From positions 2,854-9,097 of the forward strand of contig DOUV01000632.1 of assembly GCA_003520455.1 (NCBI GenBank): 6,244 nt of DNA, read 5' to 3'. The notes under the pieces are model-generated. The model worked only from the letters and a program-made list of their open reading frames with translations, was not told the DNA's origin and made no database searches. This document shows positions 1 to 5,886 of the stretch, in pieces; positions within the stretch are counted from its first letter, which is position 1, and each line of letters begins with the position of its first letter. The translations under genes were made by a program, and so were the position numbers. The DNA comes from Chloroflexota bacterium (GTDB taxonomy: Bacteria > Chloroflexota > Anaerolineae > Ardenticatenales > Ardenticatenaceae).

Positions 1-45
1 AAACCCGCCCCGACAATTCTATTCACCCTTGCCGCGCAAGTCCTA

Positions 46-278
46 TCAAGAAGCAGAGTGTCGCTCGATTGCAGCCACGAATTCCGTAAAAGAAAGTGCA
101 TCCGGTAGGGAATCGTAGCCGTGGGGGGGCGTCAAAAGGGGTCTATGAAATCACCTAGTGCGACGGTGAGGCGGATGTCAACGGAGGTGGGTGTCAGGCG
201 GCGGAGAACCGGAACACCGTCGGGGAGCAGACCGAAGAACGGTTGTGTCAAGGCTTCGTCGCATTCTCCTGCATCCAC
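46..278 (-). pseudogene. Unrecognised short frame downstream of the TumE-like toxin, probably frameshifted
   Basis: A minus-strand frame overlaps the end of the toxin gene. It is open from a possible GTG at 276-278 to TGA at 132-134, giving 48 residues that end LGDFIDPF. Beyond that stop, a neighbouring frame continues with protein-like sequence (LTPPHGYDSLPDALSFTEF, then VAAIERHSAS) to TGA at 46-48. Restoring one base in the AAAA run at 135-138 would join both parts into about 77 residues. Third codon positions are rich in C and G, as in the real genes here. The homopolymers in this stretch (G7 at 123-129, A4 at 135-138) make either a true frameshift or a sequencing error possible. I do not recognise the family, and no ribosome binding site is evident. 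It could be a small gene translationally coupled to the toxin or a decayed remnant. Positions 1-45 show nothing I can name. Confidence 0.25.
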
Positions 279-652
279 CCGTTGGTTACAACAATCTCAT
301 CCAGTACATCTTCCAACCTCGGGGCTGGAGCCTCTACGACCTGCGTCGGTGCGTGTTTGTGTTCAAGGGAGCTCAGGGGCGGACGATGACGCGCGTTGTC
401 GTACCTGAAGATCAACTGGTGGCCGGCGTCCTGATAATGATAGGTGTACATCAGCTTGTCGGCGGTACCTTTTGCGGCATCGAGGAACTCGCTGAAATGT
501 AGAGCCGAGCCATCAGTGAAGGTGATCGAGCCGGTAAGATACCCCTGACCGCCAGGGCGTGTCTCGAAGCTCACATTCGCATCCAGCACGAAGCGCGTCG
601 TTGCACATTGATCAACCGTCGCTTTGATCTGGCTGAAGTAGGCTTGAATCAC
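248..652 (-). CDS. TumE/DUF6516-like toxin of a toxin-antitoxin pair
   Basis: This 134-residue cytoplasmic protein resembles the TumE (DUF6516) toxin family. It begins MIQAYF and carries the family's usual landmarks: FTDGSALHFSEF at about residues 45-56, LMYTYHYQDA at 67-76, LIFRYDNARH at 80-89, an HKH near 98-100, and PRLEDVLDEI at 111-120. The length is normal for the family. The start is GTG (650-652), inside the 3' end of the upstream antitoxin gene with a 41-nt overlap, which suggests translational coupling. I prefer it because the MIQAYF N-terminus matches the family. Members are annotated as toxins that inhibit growth; their target is not visible in sequence, so the biochemical role is inherited from the family. 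No frameshift or missing block is seen. The partner is the product of 612-941. Confidence 0.75.
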   Translation of the reverse strand: MIQAYFSQIKATVDQCATTRFVLDANVSFETRPGGQGYLTGSITFTDGSALHFSEFLDAAKGTADKLMYTYHYQDAGHQLIFRYDNARHRPPLSSLEHKHAPTQVVEAPAPRLEDVLDEIVVTNGWMQENATKP

Positions 653-941
653 CGTACTCGATCTCCCGGAGTTGGTGCAACTTTTCTTGAAGCCTCTGCA
701 TTAGCTTGTACTCCCCGGCCCAGTGCACGTACTCTTCATCCCCACCTTCCAGATCTTCGGCGGCCAACTCGGACATGAAATGTTCCGAGGTAACGCCATA
801 CTTCTGTTCGAATGGTGCAAGACGCTCCCTGGCTAGCTTCATGGCAAGCTCAAGCCTCACGACCTCACCTTCGATAGCGGATCGAACAAGGGGCAACACT
901 TCGCTTGCCTTCTGTCTTGGCTCCACGTAAAGAGTGCTCAT
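612..941 (-). CDS. Antitoxin paired with the TumE-like toxin (FExxYG family)
   Basis: The product is a 109-residue, highly charged, helix-rich protein that overlaps the downstream toxin by 41 nt, the usual antitoxin-first order. Visible landmarks are LARERLAPFEQKYG at about residues 36-49 and EYVHWAGEY at 70-78, an 'FExxYG ... aromatic-W-x-x-Y' pattern common in small proteins encoded beside DUF6516 toxins. The role of neutralising the toxin is inferred from this pairing. ATG at 941 is chosen: AAGGAG lies 8 nt upstream at 950-955. A GTG one codon earlier (944) is possible. There is no obvious DNA-binding domain, so autoregulation is uncertain. It is a clear distant paralogue of the gene at 1025-1333, which lies 83 nt upstream in the same direction and may be co-transcribed. 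Confidence 0.65.
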   Translation of the reverse strand: MSTLYVEPRQKASEVLPLVRSAIEGEVVRLELAMKLARERLAPFEQKYGVTSEHFMSELAAEDLEGGDEEYVHWAGEYKLMQRLQEKLHQLREIEYGDSSLLQPDQSDG

Positions 942-949
942 CACGTGAT

Positions 950-955
950 CTCCTT
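950..955 (-). promoter_or_regulatory. Strong Shine-Dalgarno site of the TumE-pair antitoxin
   Basis: AAGGAG on the minus strand lies 8 nt before ATG 941 and 5 nt before GTG 944. It supports efficient translation of the antitoxin compared with its toxin, which starts at GTG with no clear site of its own. Confidence 0.6.
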
Positions 956-1024
956 ATCTCCCCGTACATTCCATCCAGCGGTTGCCGGACTGACGCATCA
1001 ATCTGCAGAATTGCACCGGCTGCG

Positions 1025-1333
1025 TCATGGCAGACTGGCCAACATCCCGTGCAAGCGTTTCTCGTCGGTGACGACTGCCTCCCATTCCCAATAATCGCGC
1101 TCTACCTCATAGGAATGTCTGTCGGCGATGCGTCCTGCCTGCCAGGCCTGCTGAAAGGCGTCAAACTCCATGCCGTAGCGCCGCTCGAACGCTTCTCGTT
1201 GTTCTCGGGCCTCTTTCAGCTTCAAGCGCACCAACTCTTTCATCGCAAGAGGCAGCGCGACTTCCCATCGGGGCTCTTGCGTAAGGTCGGTCAGGATCTG
1301 GTAGATCGGTTTGGAAATCGTCTCTGTATTCAT
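1025..1333 (-). CDS. Orphan FExxYG-family antitoxin-like protein
   Basis: This 102-residue protein begins MNTETISKPI and is a divergent paralogue of the antitoxin at 612-941. Both share an arginine/glutamate-rich helix leading into the motif (LKLKEAREQREAFERRYGM, about residues 37-55) and a later aromatic patch (DYWEWEA, about 80-86). ATG 1333 is chosen over ATG 1348 because a GGGA-containing purine stretch sits about 5 nt upstream and the longer start adds a non-conserved MGGNA. No toxin gene follows it: a 24-codon ORF overlaps its stop by ATGA (954-1028), and then the next antitoxin gene begins. It may be an antitoxin whose toxin was lost, or a second antitoxin or regulator for the TumE-like toxin. 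A promoter-like block (1356-1385) sits just upstream. Confidence 0.55.
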   Translation of the reverse strand: MNTETISKPIYQILTDLTQEPRWEVALPLAMKELVRLKLKEAREQREAFERRYGMEFDAFQQAWQAGRIADRHSYEVERDYWEWEAVVTDEKRLHGMLASLP

Positions 1334-1355
1334 TGCATTCCCGCCCATCTCGTCC

Positions 1356-1385
1356 GCTGCCAGTTATGATACCATGGGTCGCGCG
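1356..1385 (-). promoter_or_regulatory. Promoter-like repeat block, copy 1, before the orphan antitoxin
   Basis: Read on the minus strand this block contains TGGTATCAT, an extended -10 motif (TGn followed by TATCAT at 1366-1371). A weak -35 candidate TTGGGC lies 18 nt further upstream. Transcription would start near 1358, about 25 nt before ATG 1333. The block is nearly identical (29 of 30 bases) to 6215-6244, which lies in front of a different antitoxin gene. CCATGG and a GGT...ACC dyad around the -10 could be an operator, though that is speculative. Confidence 0.45.
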
Positions 1386-1466
1386 AGCAGCCCAAGAGAA
1401 GCGCCGCTCCGAAGGTGCCCGTTGTTCGGTGCCGGCACGGGTTTCGAGGGAGCGAGACGCTGTTCT

Positions 1467-1965
1467 GTTGGCAGGGTTAGGCGTCCACAGTTGCTTTGCT
1501 CCCAGGCTCACCCCAAGCTTGTGCGCCCCGCATCGGCCGGTCAAGTAGTCCAGCACGGTGCACCGCTCGCGCTCGATGTTGCTCAGGCGGATGGGTTGCT
1601 GGACTGGGGGAGGCCCAACTGCCCGTGCTGCAGGGCTTCCCGGACGCAATAGGCGTCGTATTTCTGTCGGGAGAACACGACCAGGCCGGCGAGGAGATCG
1701 GCCACCTGGTACAGGGGCGCTCTCTTCGAATCCACTTTCAGGGTTCGTTGCTTTTGCGGGCCAGGAGCCGGCCCGACTGAGCGTACCGCAACGAATTACT
1801 TCGGTCGAGTTCGAAAATCACACTCCTACACACCCTGGCCTCCGGTATCTGACGCACAGCGAAATCCTCGGCCAGAATCCGGGCCACCACCCGGTCGAAG
1901 TAGCCGCCGGCCTCGGCTACCCGCGCCGGCTTACTTGTATGAAGGCGCAGCCTTCTCGGATGCAT
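1467..1965 (-). pseudogene. Degraded DUF3800-family protein, C-terminal part
   Basis: This is a decayed gene whose pieces lie in three minus-strand frames. The first piece (about 1965-1741) contains YFDRVVARILAEDF and VIFELDRSNSLRYAQ and hits a stop at 1738-1740. The second (about 1749-1590) begins KVDSKRAPLYQVADLLAGLV and continues FSRQKYDAYCVREAL. The third (about 1605-1467) has IRLSNIERERC and KLGVSLGAKQLWTPNPAN. 'DSK...L.Q.ADLLAG' is the conserved C-terminal signature of DUF3800 proteins, and 'GVSL...LWT.(D/N)P.NP' resembles the end of one subgroup. The N-terminal half with the usual 'DES' motif is absent, because upstream lies the ATPase gene. After PAN the expected tail is also missing, and sequence running into the promoter block at 1356-1385 begins. 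At least two frameshifts make a functional product unlikely. DUF3800 proteins often occur in defence islands and on mobile elements. No other gene is seen between 1386 and 1975. Confidence 0.5.
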
Positions 1966-1993
1966 TACCTTTGCATTACCCTTTCGTTACCTC
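1961..1993. repeat. Three tandem 11-bp units at the stop codon of the ATPase gene
   Basis: Units at 1961-1971, 1972-1982 and 1983-1993 read TGCATTACCTT, TGCATTACCCT and TTCGTTACCTC. Two are almost identical and the third is diverged. The TAA stop of the ATPase gene (1976-1978) lies in the middle unit, so the last codons are made of repeat sequence. Confidence 0.6.
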
Positions 1994-2902
1994 ACCTTTC
2001 CCGGACGGCAAAATGTACCGTATCTGCTTCCCATGCCCAACCTTCTGGAGCATGTCCATCTCGACAAGAGCTCTCATATCCTGGTAGGCCGTTTTGTTAG
2101 AGACGCCAAAGAGCCGGCGGTATTCCTGATTGGAGATGCTGCCTCGCTCTTGCACGTACTCCAGTGCCCGCCGCTGCCGGTCGGTGAGCTCAGCCATCCT
2201 ACGAGCCCGCACCTCTTCGGGAGTGACCAGCCGCCTCTGTTCGATACCGTTGTGCAGAATCAGCCGGACAGCGGCCGGCTCCTCGATCCACTCGGGCGGT
2301 GGCAGCCCTGCTGCCTCCATCTCGTGATACATGCGGTCCACACCCTCGCCGATGTCCTTGATGTAACGCATCTCGGCCAGGACCCGGGCGATGCGGGGGT
2401 TACGAGAAAAGTGGTCGTGGCGGATGGTCTCCGCGCTGACAGTGCCAGGGAATGGGCCAGGGCTGATGACCTCCAAACGGTCGTCGAACATCAACACCTC
2501 TACCGGTCGGCCCGTGATGCTGTAGGCCCGATGGGCCACGGCATTGGTGATCCCCTCCTGCCACACGAACTCCGGATACTCCGGCGTGACCACGAATTTC
2601 CCGCCAGGTCCAAAGCGGGAGAAGTCGCGGATCAGCGTCCCCACCAGAGCGAAGGTTTCGTCCAGCAGTCTGGGCAACGGCTGCTCAATGGTGCGGTCCT
2701 TGACTATGTTCATAGCGGCGCCAGTCAGGGCCTCAGTGCCTTCATAACGCAGAAAGCGAATACCTGGACGAGGGTGCCAGTGGTCCGGCTTGCGGCCACA
2801 GAGAAGCACGCCGGCCAGGTTGATGCGCAACCCATCACCGTCTCGCTGCGCCAGCTCCCGGGCAATCAGCAGATCTCGCAAATCTCCCCGGGCTTCGATC
2901 AT
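1976..2902 (-). CDS. AlbA/RecG-like ATP-binding transcriptional regulator, N-terminally truncated
   Basis: The open frame gives 308 residues from ATG 2902. It carries a GHKL-type ATPase domain of the AlbA_2-HATPase_c_4 class, often labelled 'RecG-like' or 'ATP-binding protein'. Visible motifs are EGITNAVAHRAY (E116, N120, H124, R125), the FDDRLEVISPGPFPG loop (about 139-153) and DIGEGVDRM (about 183-191). A winged-helix domain follows at about 237-297 (LTDRQRRALEYV ... SNKTAYQDMRALVEMDML). The family normally has an AlbA_2 domain in front, which ends in a 'vYvRvGsxNR' motif. Here that motif (TVYLRVGDQNRRL) lies upstream in the same frame, but TAA at 3002-3004 separates it. The 33 in-frame codons after that stop still look coding (LAYDKGQANYESELARG). 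M2902 is therefore an internal start; any product would keep the ATPase and DNA-binding regions only. Proteins of this class are thought to be DNA-binding regulators. The sequence gives no target. Confidence 0.65.
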   Translation of the reverse strand: MIEARGDLRDLLIARELAQRDGDGLRINLAGVLLCGRKPDHWHPRPGIRFLRYEGTEALTGAAMNIVKDRTIEQPLPRLLDETFALVGTLIRDFSRFGPGGKFVVTPEYPEFVWQEGITNAVAHRAYSITGRPVEVLMFDDRLEVISPGPFPGTVSAETIRHDHFSRNPRIARVLAEMRYIKDIGEGVDRMYHEMEAAGLPPPEWIEEPAAVRLILHNGIEQRRLVTPEEVRARRMAELTDRQRRALEYVQERGSISNQEYRRLFGVSNKTAYQDMRALVEMDMLQKVGHGKQIRYILPSGKGEVTKG

Positions 2903-3001
2903 CTGGGCATAGCGTTTCAGCAGGCCCTCGTCCAGATCGTCGTAGCTCGCACCTCTCGCCAGTTCAGACTCGTAATTGGCCTGGCCTTTGTCATAGGCCA
3001 G

Positions 3002-3160
3002 TTACAGGACTTCCTGCACCCTCAGCCGCCGGTTCTGGTCACCGACACGCAAGTAGACGGTTTTACGGGTATAGGTACAGGCGTAGTGGAACCACAAGGA
3101 AGTGTGCGGGAGCTGCCTCATCCAACCGCTGGCAGACTGTGCGTGGTTTGCGACAGGCAT
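3002..3160 (-). pseudogene. Remnant of the AlbA_2 domain end of the ATPase gene, cut by an in-frame stop
   Basis: This frame is in phase with the ATPase gene and ends at TAA 3002-3004. Its last 25 or so codons include KTVYLRVGDQNRRLRVQEVL, the end of an AlbA_2 domain. The next codon in intact relatives would plausibly be GAA (E), so a single G-to-T change explains the stop. Upstream of about 3090 the reading becomes unconvincing, and no EFK motif typical of the AlbA_2 N-terminus is present. About 100 residues have been lost to deletion or replacement next to the methylase fragment. Confidence 0.5.
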
Positions 3161-3181
3161 CCTGGCGTTTCATCAGGCTAA

Positions 3182-3538
3182 TTACGCCTCCCCGGTTTTC
3201 ACGTATAGCTCCACCCCATACAACGCGGCTACTCGCTCGTCGGTTTCCTGCTCTACCTCGGCGATTTGTTCGGTGAGCGCGGCGGTTTCGTCGCGAGCGG
3301 CGGTGAAGAGGCGCAGGGGGGTGTTTCTGGCGCGGCGGGTGAAGTCGTCGGGGGTGAGCAGCCACGGCTCTTCCAGCGGGTTGCGGCTGGAGGATTGAGC
3401 CGGCGAGGAGCCGATGTCGCACAGGAACTGCGCCACCCGCCGCCGGCGCTGCATGTGCAACTCTTGCGCCTTCCGTGCCAGTGTCGCCATCGTCTCTCGT
3501 TCGTCTACCGGTGCGTCGGGGATGGGGAGGGTTTCCAT
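3182..3538 (-). pseudogene. C-terminal fragment of an Eco57I-type restriction-modification DNA methylase
   Basis: The open frame gives 118 residues (METLPIPDAP ... YVKTGEA). It resembles the extreme C-terminus of large type IIG or defence-system N6-adenine methylases: ETLPIP is the end of the target-recognition region, LLTPDDFTRRARNTPLRLF (about 60-78) is a linker, and a long helix (AARDETAALTEQIAEVEQ) leads into DERVAALYGV, matching the 'D..V..LYGL' ending of such enzymes. The S-adenosylmethionine site and the NPPY catalytic motif should lie several hundred residues upstream and are absent. The codons before ATG 3538 immediately become the helicase gene in another frame, so the methylase body is deleted. 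The intact gene would have been the downstream partner of the helicase. Alone the fragment cannot methylate DNA. Its family assignment rests on these short C-terminal features. Confidence 0.55.
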
Positions 3539-5367
3539 GTAAGCAGGCCGTGTTCCAGCGCGTGGAGCGTCACCAGGTTGCGCAGGATGTGACGCTGAAG
3601 CGAGACCAGGAAGCTACTGCCGCTGCTCTCCAGCCGCTTGAACAGGTTGGTGCGGGAGAAGCCGATCAACCGCCGGCCGGCGCGGTTCAGGTTCTCGAGA
3701 ATGCGCTTTTCGTCGGCGTTGGCGCGCCTGTCAGCACCGGGTCTCAAGTAATTCGCCAGCCCGTAGCGGGGCAGAGACAGATTCTGGATCACGTCCACCA
3801 CCGCATCGCGGTACAGGCGGGCGTATTGGTCGGCCGGGTCTGTGTCGTCCAGGGTGAAGGTGAGATTGCAGGGCCGGCGCCGGGGAAAATAGGATCGCCG
3901 GTTGCCCAGCATCACGTAGTACCGCTCTTCCTGAGCGTCGTATTGGGCGTAGTTCGCCATAATGAAGCGGCGGGTGCGGCGCACCAGGAAAAGCCGCATC
4001 AGGTCGCGCCAGTCGTCGGGATGGGGGCTCTGCTCAAAAGCGCGCAGGGATCGGGGAGAGGCCTGGAAACGCGCGATGAAGTCAGCTTCGTTGTACCCTC
4101 GCGCTCCCCACGCCTGAAAGAACTGCTCTGGGCGCAGGCCCAGGTCCTGGCTCTCATCCAGGAAGAGTCGCAACTGATTGCCGATATCGGTGAACTGCTT
4201 GTTGTAGGGGGTGGCCGTCAGCAACAGGCAGCGGGCATCGTTGGCCTCGATGTACTCGCGGATGGCGCGGTAGCGTTTGCCCTCGCGGTTGCGCAGGTTG
4301 TGGCTTTCGTCGATGATCACCAGGCGATAACGGCGCAGGATCGGCAACTCATCCAGCACCCTGCCAATGGAGAGGACGTGGGCGATCAGCCCATAGTGCT
4401 CAACGTATTGCTGCCACATGCTGACCAGGTTGGGCGGGCAGAGGATCAAGGTGTTGCCGCCTTCGTCCTCCTGGAAGATTTTTGCCACGGCCGTCGCCAT
4501 GAGCGTCTTGCCCAGGCCGACCACATCGCCCAGCAAGACGCCGCCGCGCCGGTGCAGGTGATGCGCGGCCAGAGAGACGGCCGCCGCCTGGAAATCGAGC
4601 AGGACCCCCTCGAACTCTCCGGGCAGACTGAACTCCCGCTCGCCCTCTCGCGCCTCTTCCGAGAGGTGGTAGATCATCTTCAGGTAGACCAGGTAGGGCG
4701 GAACCAACTCCTCCCTGGCCCAACTGGTTTCAATAAGATCAGCCAGTTCCTCGGAGATGTCGAAGGCAAAGGCGTCGTTCCAGCGAGCGTCGAACCACCG
4801 TTGCAGTTTCTGCGCCGCGTCCTGGTCCAGCACGTCCACGTTGAGCTCGCCTTGCGCCGACAGGCCGGCCTGGGTCAGGTTGCTGCTGCCCAGGTACCCG
4901 ACTAGCGGGGCGATGGCGTCCGTGCGGTGGACCAGGTAGAGCTTGGCGTGCAGCGGGTAACGCAAAAAGAGCCTGACTCGCACCTGGCGGGCGCGGAGCT
5001 GGCGGGCCAGTTGTTGCAAGGCCCGCTCCGCCTCGGCGGTCGGGACGCCGAACTCCAGTTGCTCCTTGAAGCTCTCGGCTGCGCGACGGCGCAATCGGGC
5101 GGCGGTGGGTCCGTCCAGCAGAACTTCTTGTTGCCCTGCTCGCTGCGCCAGGCGCATCTCCTCATCCGGCGTGCGATGCATCCCGACCAGCACGCGGACG
5201 CAGTGATCCTGGCTGCCGTCGAGGCGGGCGGTTACGGCGCCGGCCAGCTTCCCCCAGCCGCGCAGGTTGAAGTAGCCGACGCAGAAATCCGCCGCCCGCG
5301 CATCGTGGAGGGAGCGGCGCAGGGCATCCAGAAGGTGTAGTTCAATGTTATCGTAGATTGTGGGCAT
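3505..5367 (-). CDS. HKD-nuclease/Snf2-type DEAD/DEAH helicase, truncated before the second RecA domain
   Basis: The product has 620 residues from ATG 5367, beginning MPTIYDNIEL; no strong ribosome binding site is visible. The N-terminus is a phospholipase D-like (HKD) domain of the kind fused to Snf2-like helicases: HAKLYL (H140, K142) and GSSNLTQAGL (G160-N163). The usual aspartate of HxKx4D is a histidine (H147). The first RecA domain follows, with Walker A DVVGLGKT (K287), LILCPPNLVSMW (motif Ia, about 307-318), DESH (353-356) and TATPYNK (384-390). The reading stays typical through LESSGSSFLVSLQRHILRNL (about 579-598) and then ends in the out-of-frame tail TWKPSPSPTHR. The Helicase_C domain with its arginine finger is missing, so about 400 residues are lost compared with relatives. 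ATP-driven translocation should be abolished; the HKD domain could still fold. Related genes pair with DNA methylases in restriction or defence operons, and the methylase end at 3182-3538 fits that. Confidence 0.75.
   Translation of the reverse strand: MPTIYDNIELHLLDALRRSLHDARAADFCVGYFNLRGWGKLAGAVTARLDGSQDHCVRVLVGMHRTPDEEMRLAQRAGQQEVLLDGPTAARLRRRAAESFKEQLEFGVPTAEAERALQQLARQLRARQVRVRLFLRYPLHAKLYLVHRTDAIAPLVGYLGSSNLTQAGLSAQGELNVDVLDQDAAQKLQRWFDARWNDAFAFDISEELADLIETSWAREELVPPYLVYLKMIYHLSEEAREGEREFSLPGEFEGVLLDFQAAAVSLAAHHLHRRGGVLLGDVVGLGKTLMATAVAKIFQEDEGGNTLILCPPNLVSMWQQYVEHYGLIAHVLSIGRVLDELPILRRYRLVIIDESHNLRNREGKRYRAIREYIEANDARCLLLTATPYNKQFTDIGNQLRLFLDESQDLGLRPEQFFQAWGARGYNEADFIARFQASPRSLRAFEQSPHPDDWRDLMRLFLVRRTRRFIMANYAQYDAQEERYYVMLGNRRSYFPRRRPCNLTFTLDDTDPADQYARLYRDAVVDVIQNLSLPRYGLANYLRPGADRRANADEKRILENLNRAGRRLIGFSRTNLFKRLESSGSSFLVSLQRHILRNLVTLHALEHGLLTWKPSPSPTHR
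3535..3550. other. Deletion junction between the helicase and methylase fragments
   Basis: On the minus strand, helicase-like coding (LHALEHGL) stops near 3545 and methylase-like coding (YMETLPIP) starts at about 3541 in a different frame. The two partial genes meet within a few bases with no intergenic sequence. This is best explained by one deletion that removed the 3' part of the helicase and the 5' part of the methylase. I see no insertion-sequence end or flanking repeat at the join. Confidence 0.5.
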
Positions 5368-5424
5368 TGGGTTCTGTTGTCTTTTGAATCATCTGCCTGC
5401 GAACTGGCGCAAAATCACTCAGCG

Positions 5425-5886
5425 TCACGGGCCTTCCACAAGCCCTCTGAACCACTCTGCTATCTCGGCGATGGTCCTTCCCTCTACTGGTTTCCCTTCT
5501 GCCTGGCATCTGGCCTCCTCGGCCACTTCCACACAAAAGTGGATAACCTCATCCTTCGGCAACGGTCCTTGCAGAACGTACCCCCGCTCATTCAAGAAGT
5601 AGATAGCCGAGGCAAAGGCGGTACGCTTGGTACCATCCATAAAAGGGTGACTCTTGATCAGCGAATGGGAAAGAGCTGCTGCTTTGTCGAAATCGGTGGG
5701 ATAGAGCTCGACCCCACCGAAGGTAGCAAAGGGCCGGGCCACAGCAGCGTGAAGCATCGCTGCATCTCGGATGCCCCCCAGTCCCCCGCCTCCCTTGGCC
5801 AACACCCGCTCGTGGATCTCGTAGACCCGCACCAGGAGACGGCCGACGACATCGGTGTCGTCCTTAGCAGGCCGCTCTGTCGTCAT
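5425..5886 (-). CDS. doc: Doc-type (Fic-fold) death-on-curing toxin
   Basis: The product is a 153-residue cytoplasmic Fic/Doc protein of normal length. The N-terminal part has GGIRDAAML (about 37-45) and the TFGGVELYP block (about 55-63) typical of Doc relatives. The catalytic motif is HPFMDGTKRTAF (H80, D84, K87, R88). Doc kinases phosphorylate elongation factor Tu and so stop translation; assigning that reaction here is by family. Threonine 86 replaces the asparagine usually found in 'GNKR'. The start ATG 5886 overlaps the antitoxin stop as ATGA, so the two are translationally coupled. The stop at 5425-5427 is 57 nt from the helicase start. I see no terminator hairpin in that gap, so readthrough is possible. 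Confidence 0.85.
   Translation of the reverse strand: MTTERPAKDDTDVVGRLLVRVYEIHERVLAKGGGGLGGIRDAAMLHAAVARPFATFGGVELYPTDFDKAAALSHSLIKSHPFMDGTKRTAFASAIYFLNERGYVLQGPLPKDEVIHFCVEVAEEARCQAEGKPVEGRTIAEIAEWFRGLVEGP

Noticed and set aside
1161..1649. A 162-codon minus-strand ORF spanning the promoter block and the orphan antitoxin
   Set aside because: Only its first third looks like protein (the end of the DUF3800 remnant). The rest is out-of-frame reading of the promoter region and the antitoxin gene.
2033..3181. A 382-codon plus-strand ORF antisense to the ATPase regulator
   Set aside because: It has no recognisable motifs and lies opposite a frame with well-preserved ATPase and winged-helix signatures, so it is a shadow frame.
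3475..4905. A 476-codon plus-strand ORF antisense to the helicase
   Set aside because: It is a shadow of GC-biased codons in the helicase gene. Its translation is a low-complexity V/Q/A/G-rich string without domain motifs, while the minus strand carries clear helicase motifs.
4902..5340. Medium-length ORFs on both strands over the HKD domain
   Set aside because: They are alternative frames of the helicase N-terminus, rich in arginine, serine and proline, without motifs.
5368..5424. Terminator or promoter between doc and the helicase
   Set aside because: I found no stem-loop followed by a T-run and only a weak TTGCGC/ATTCAA pair, which is not enough to call either.
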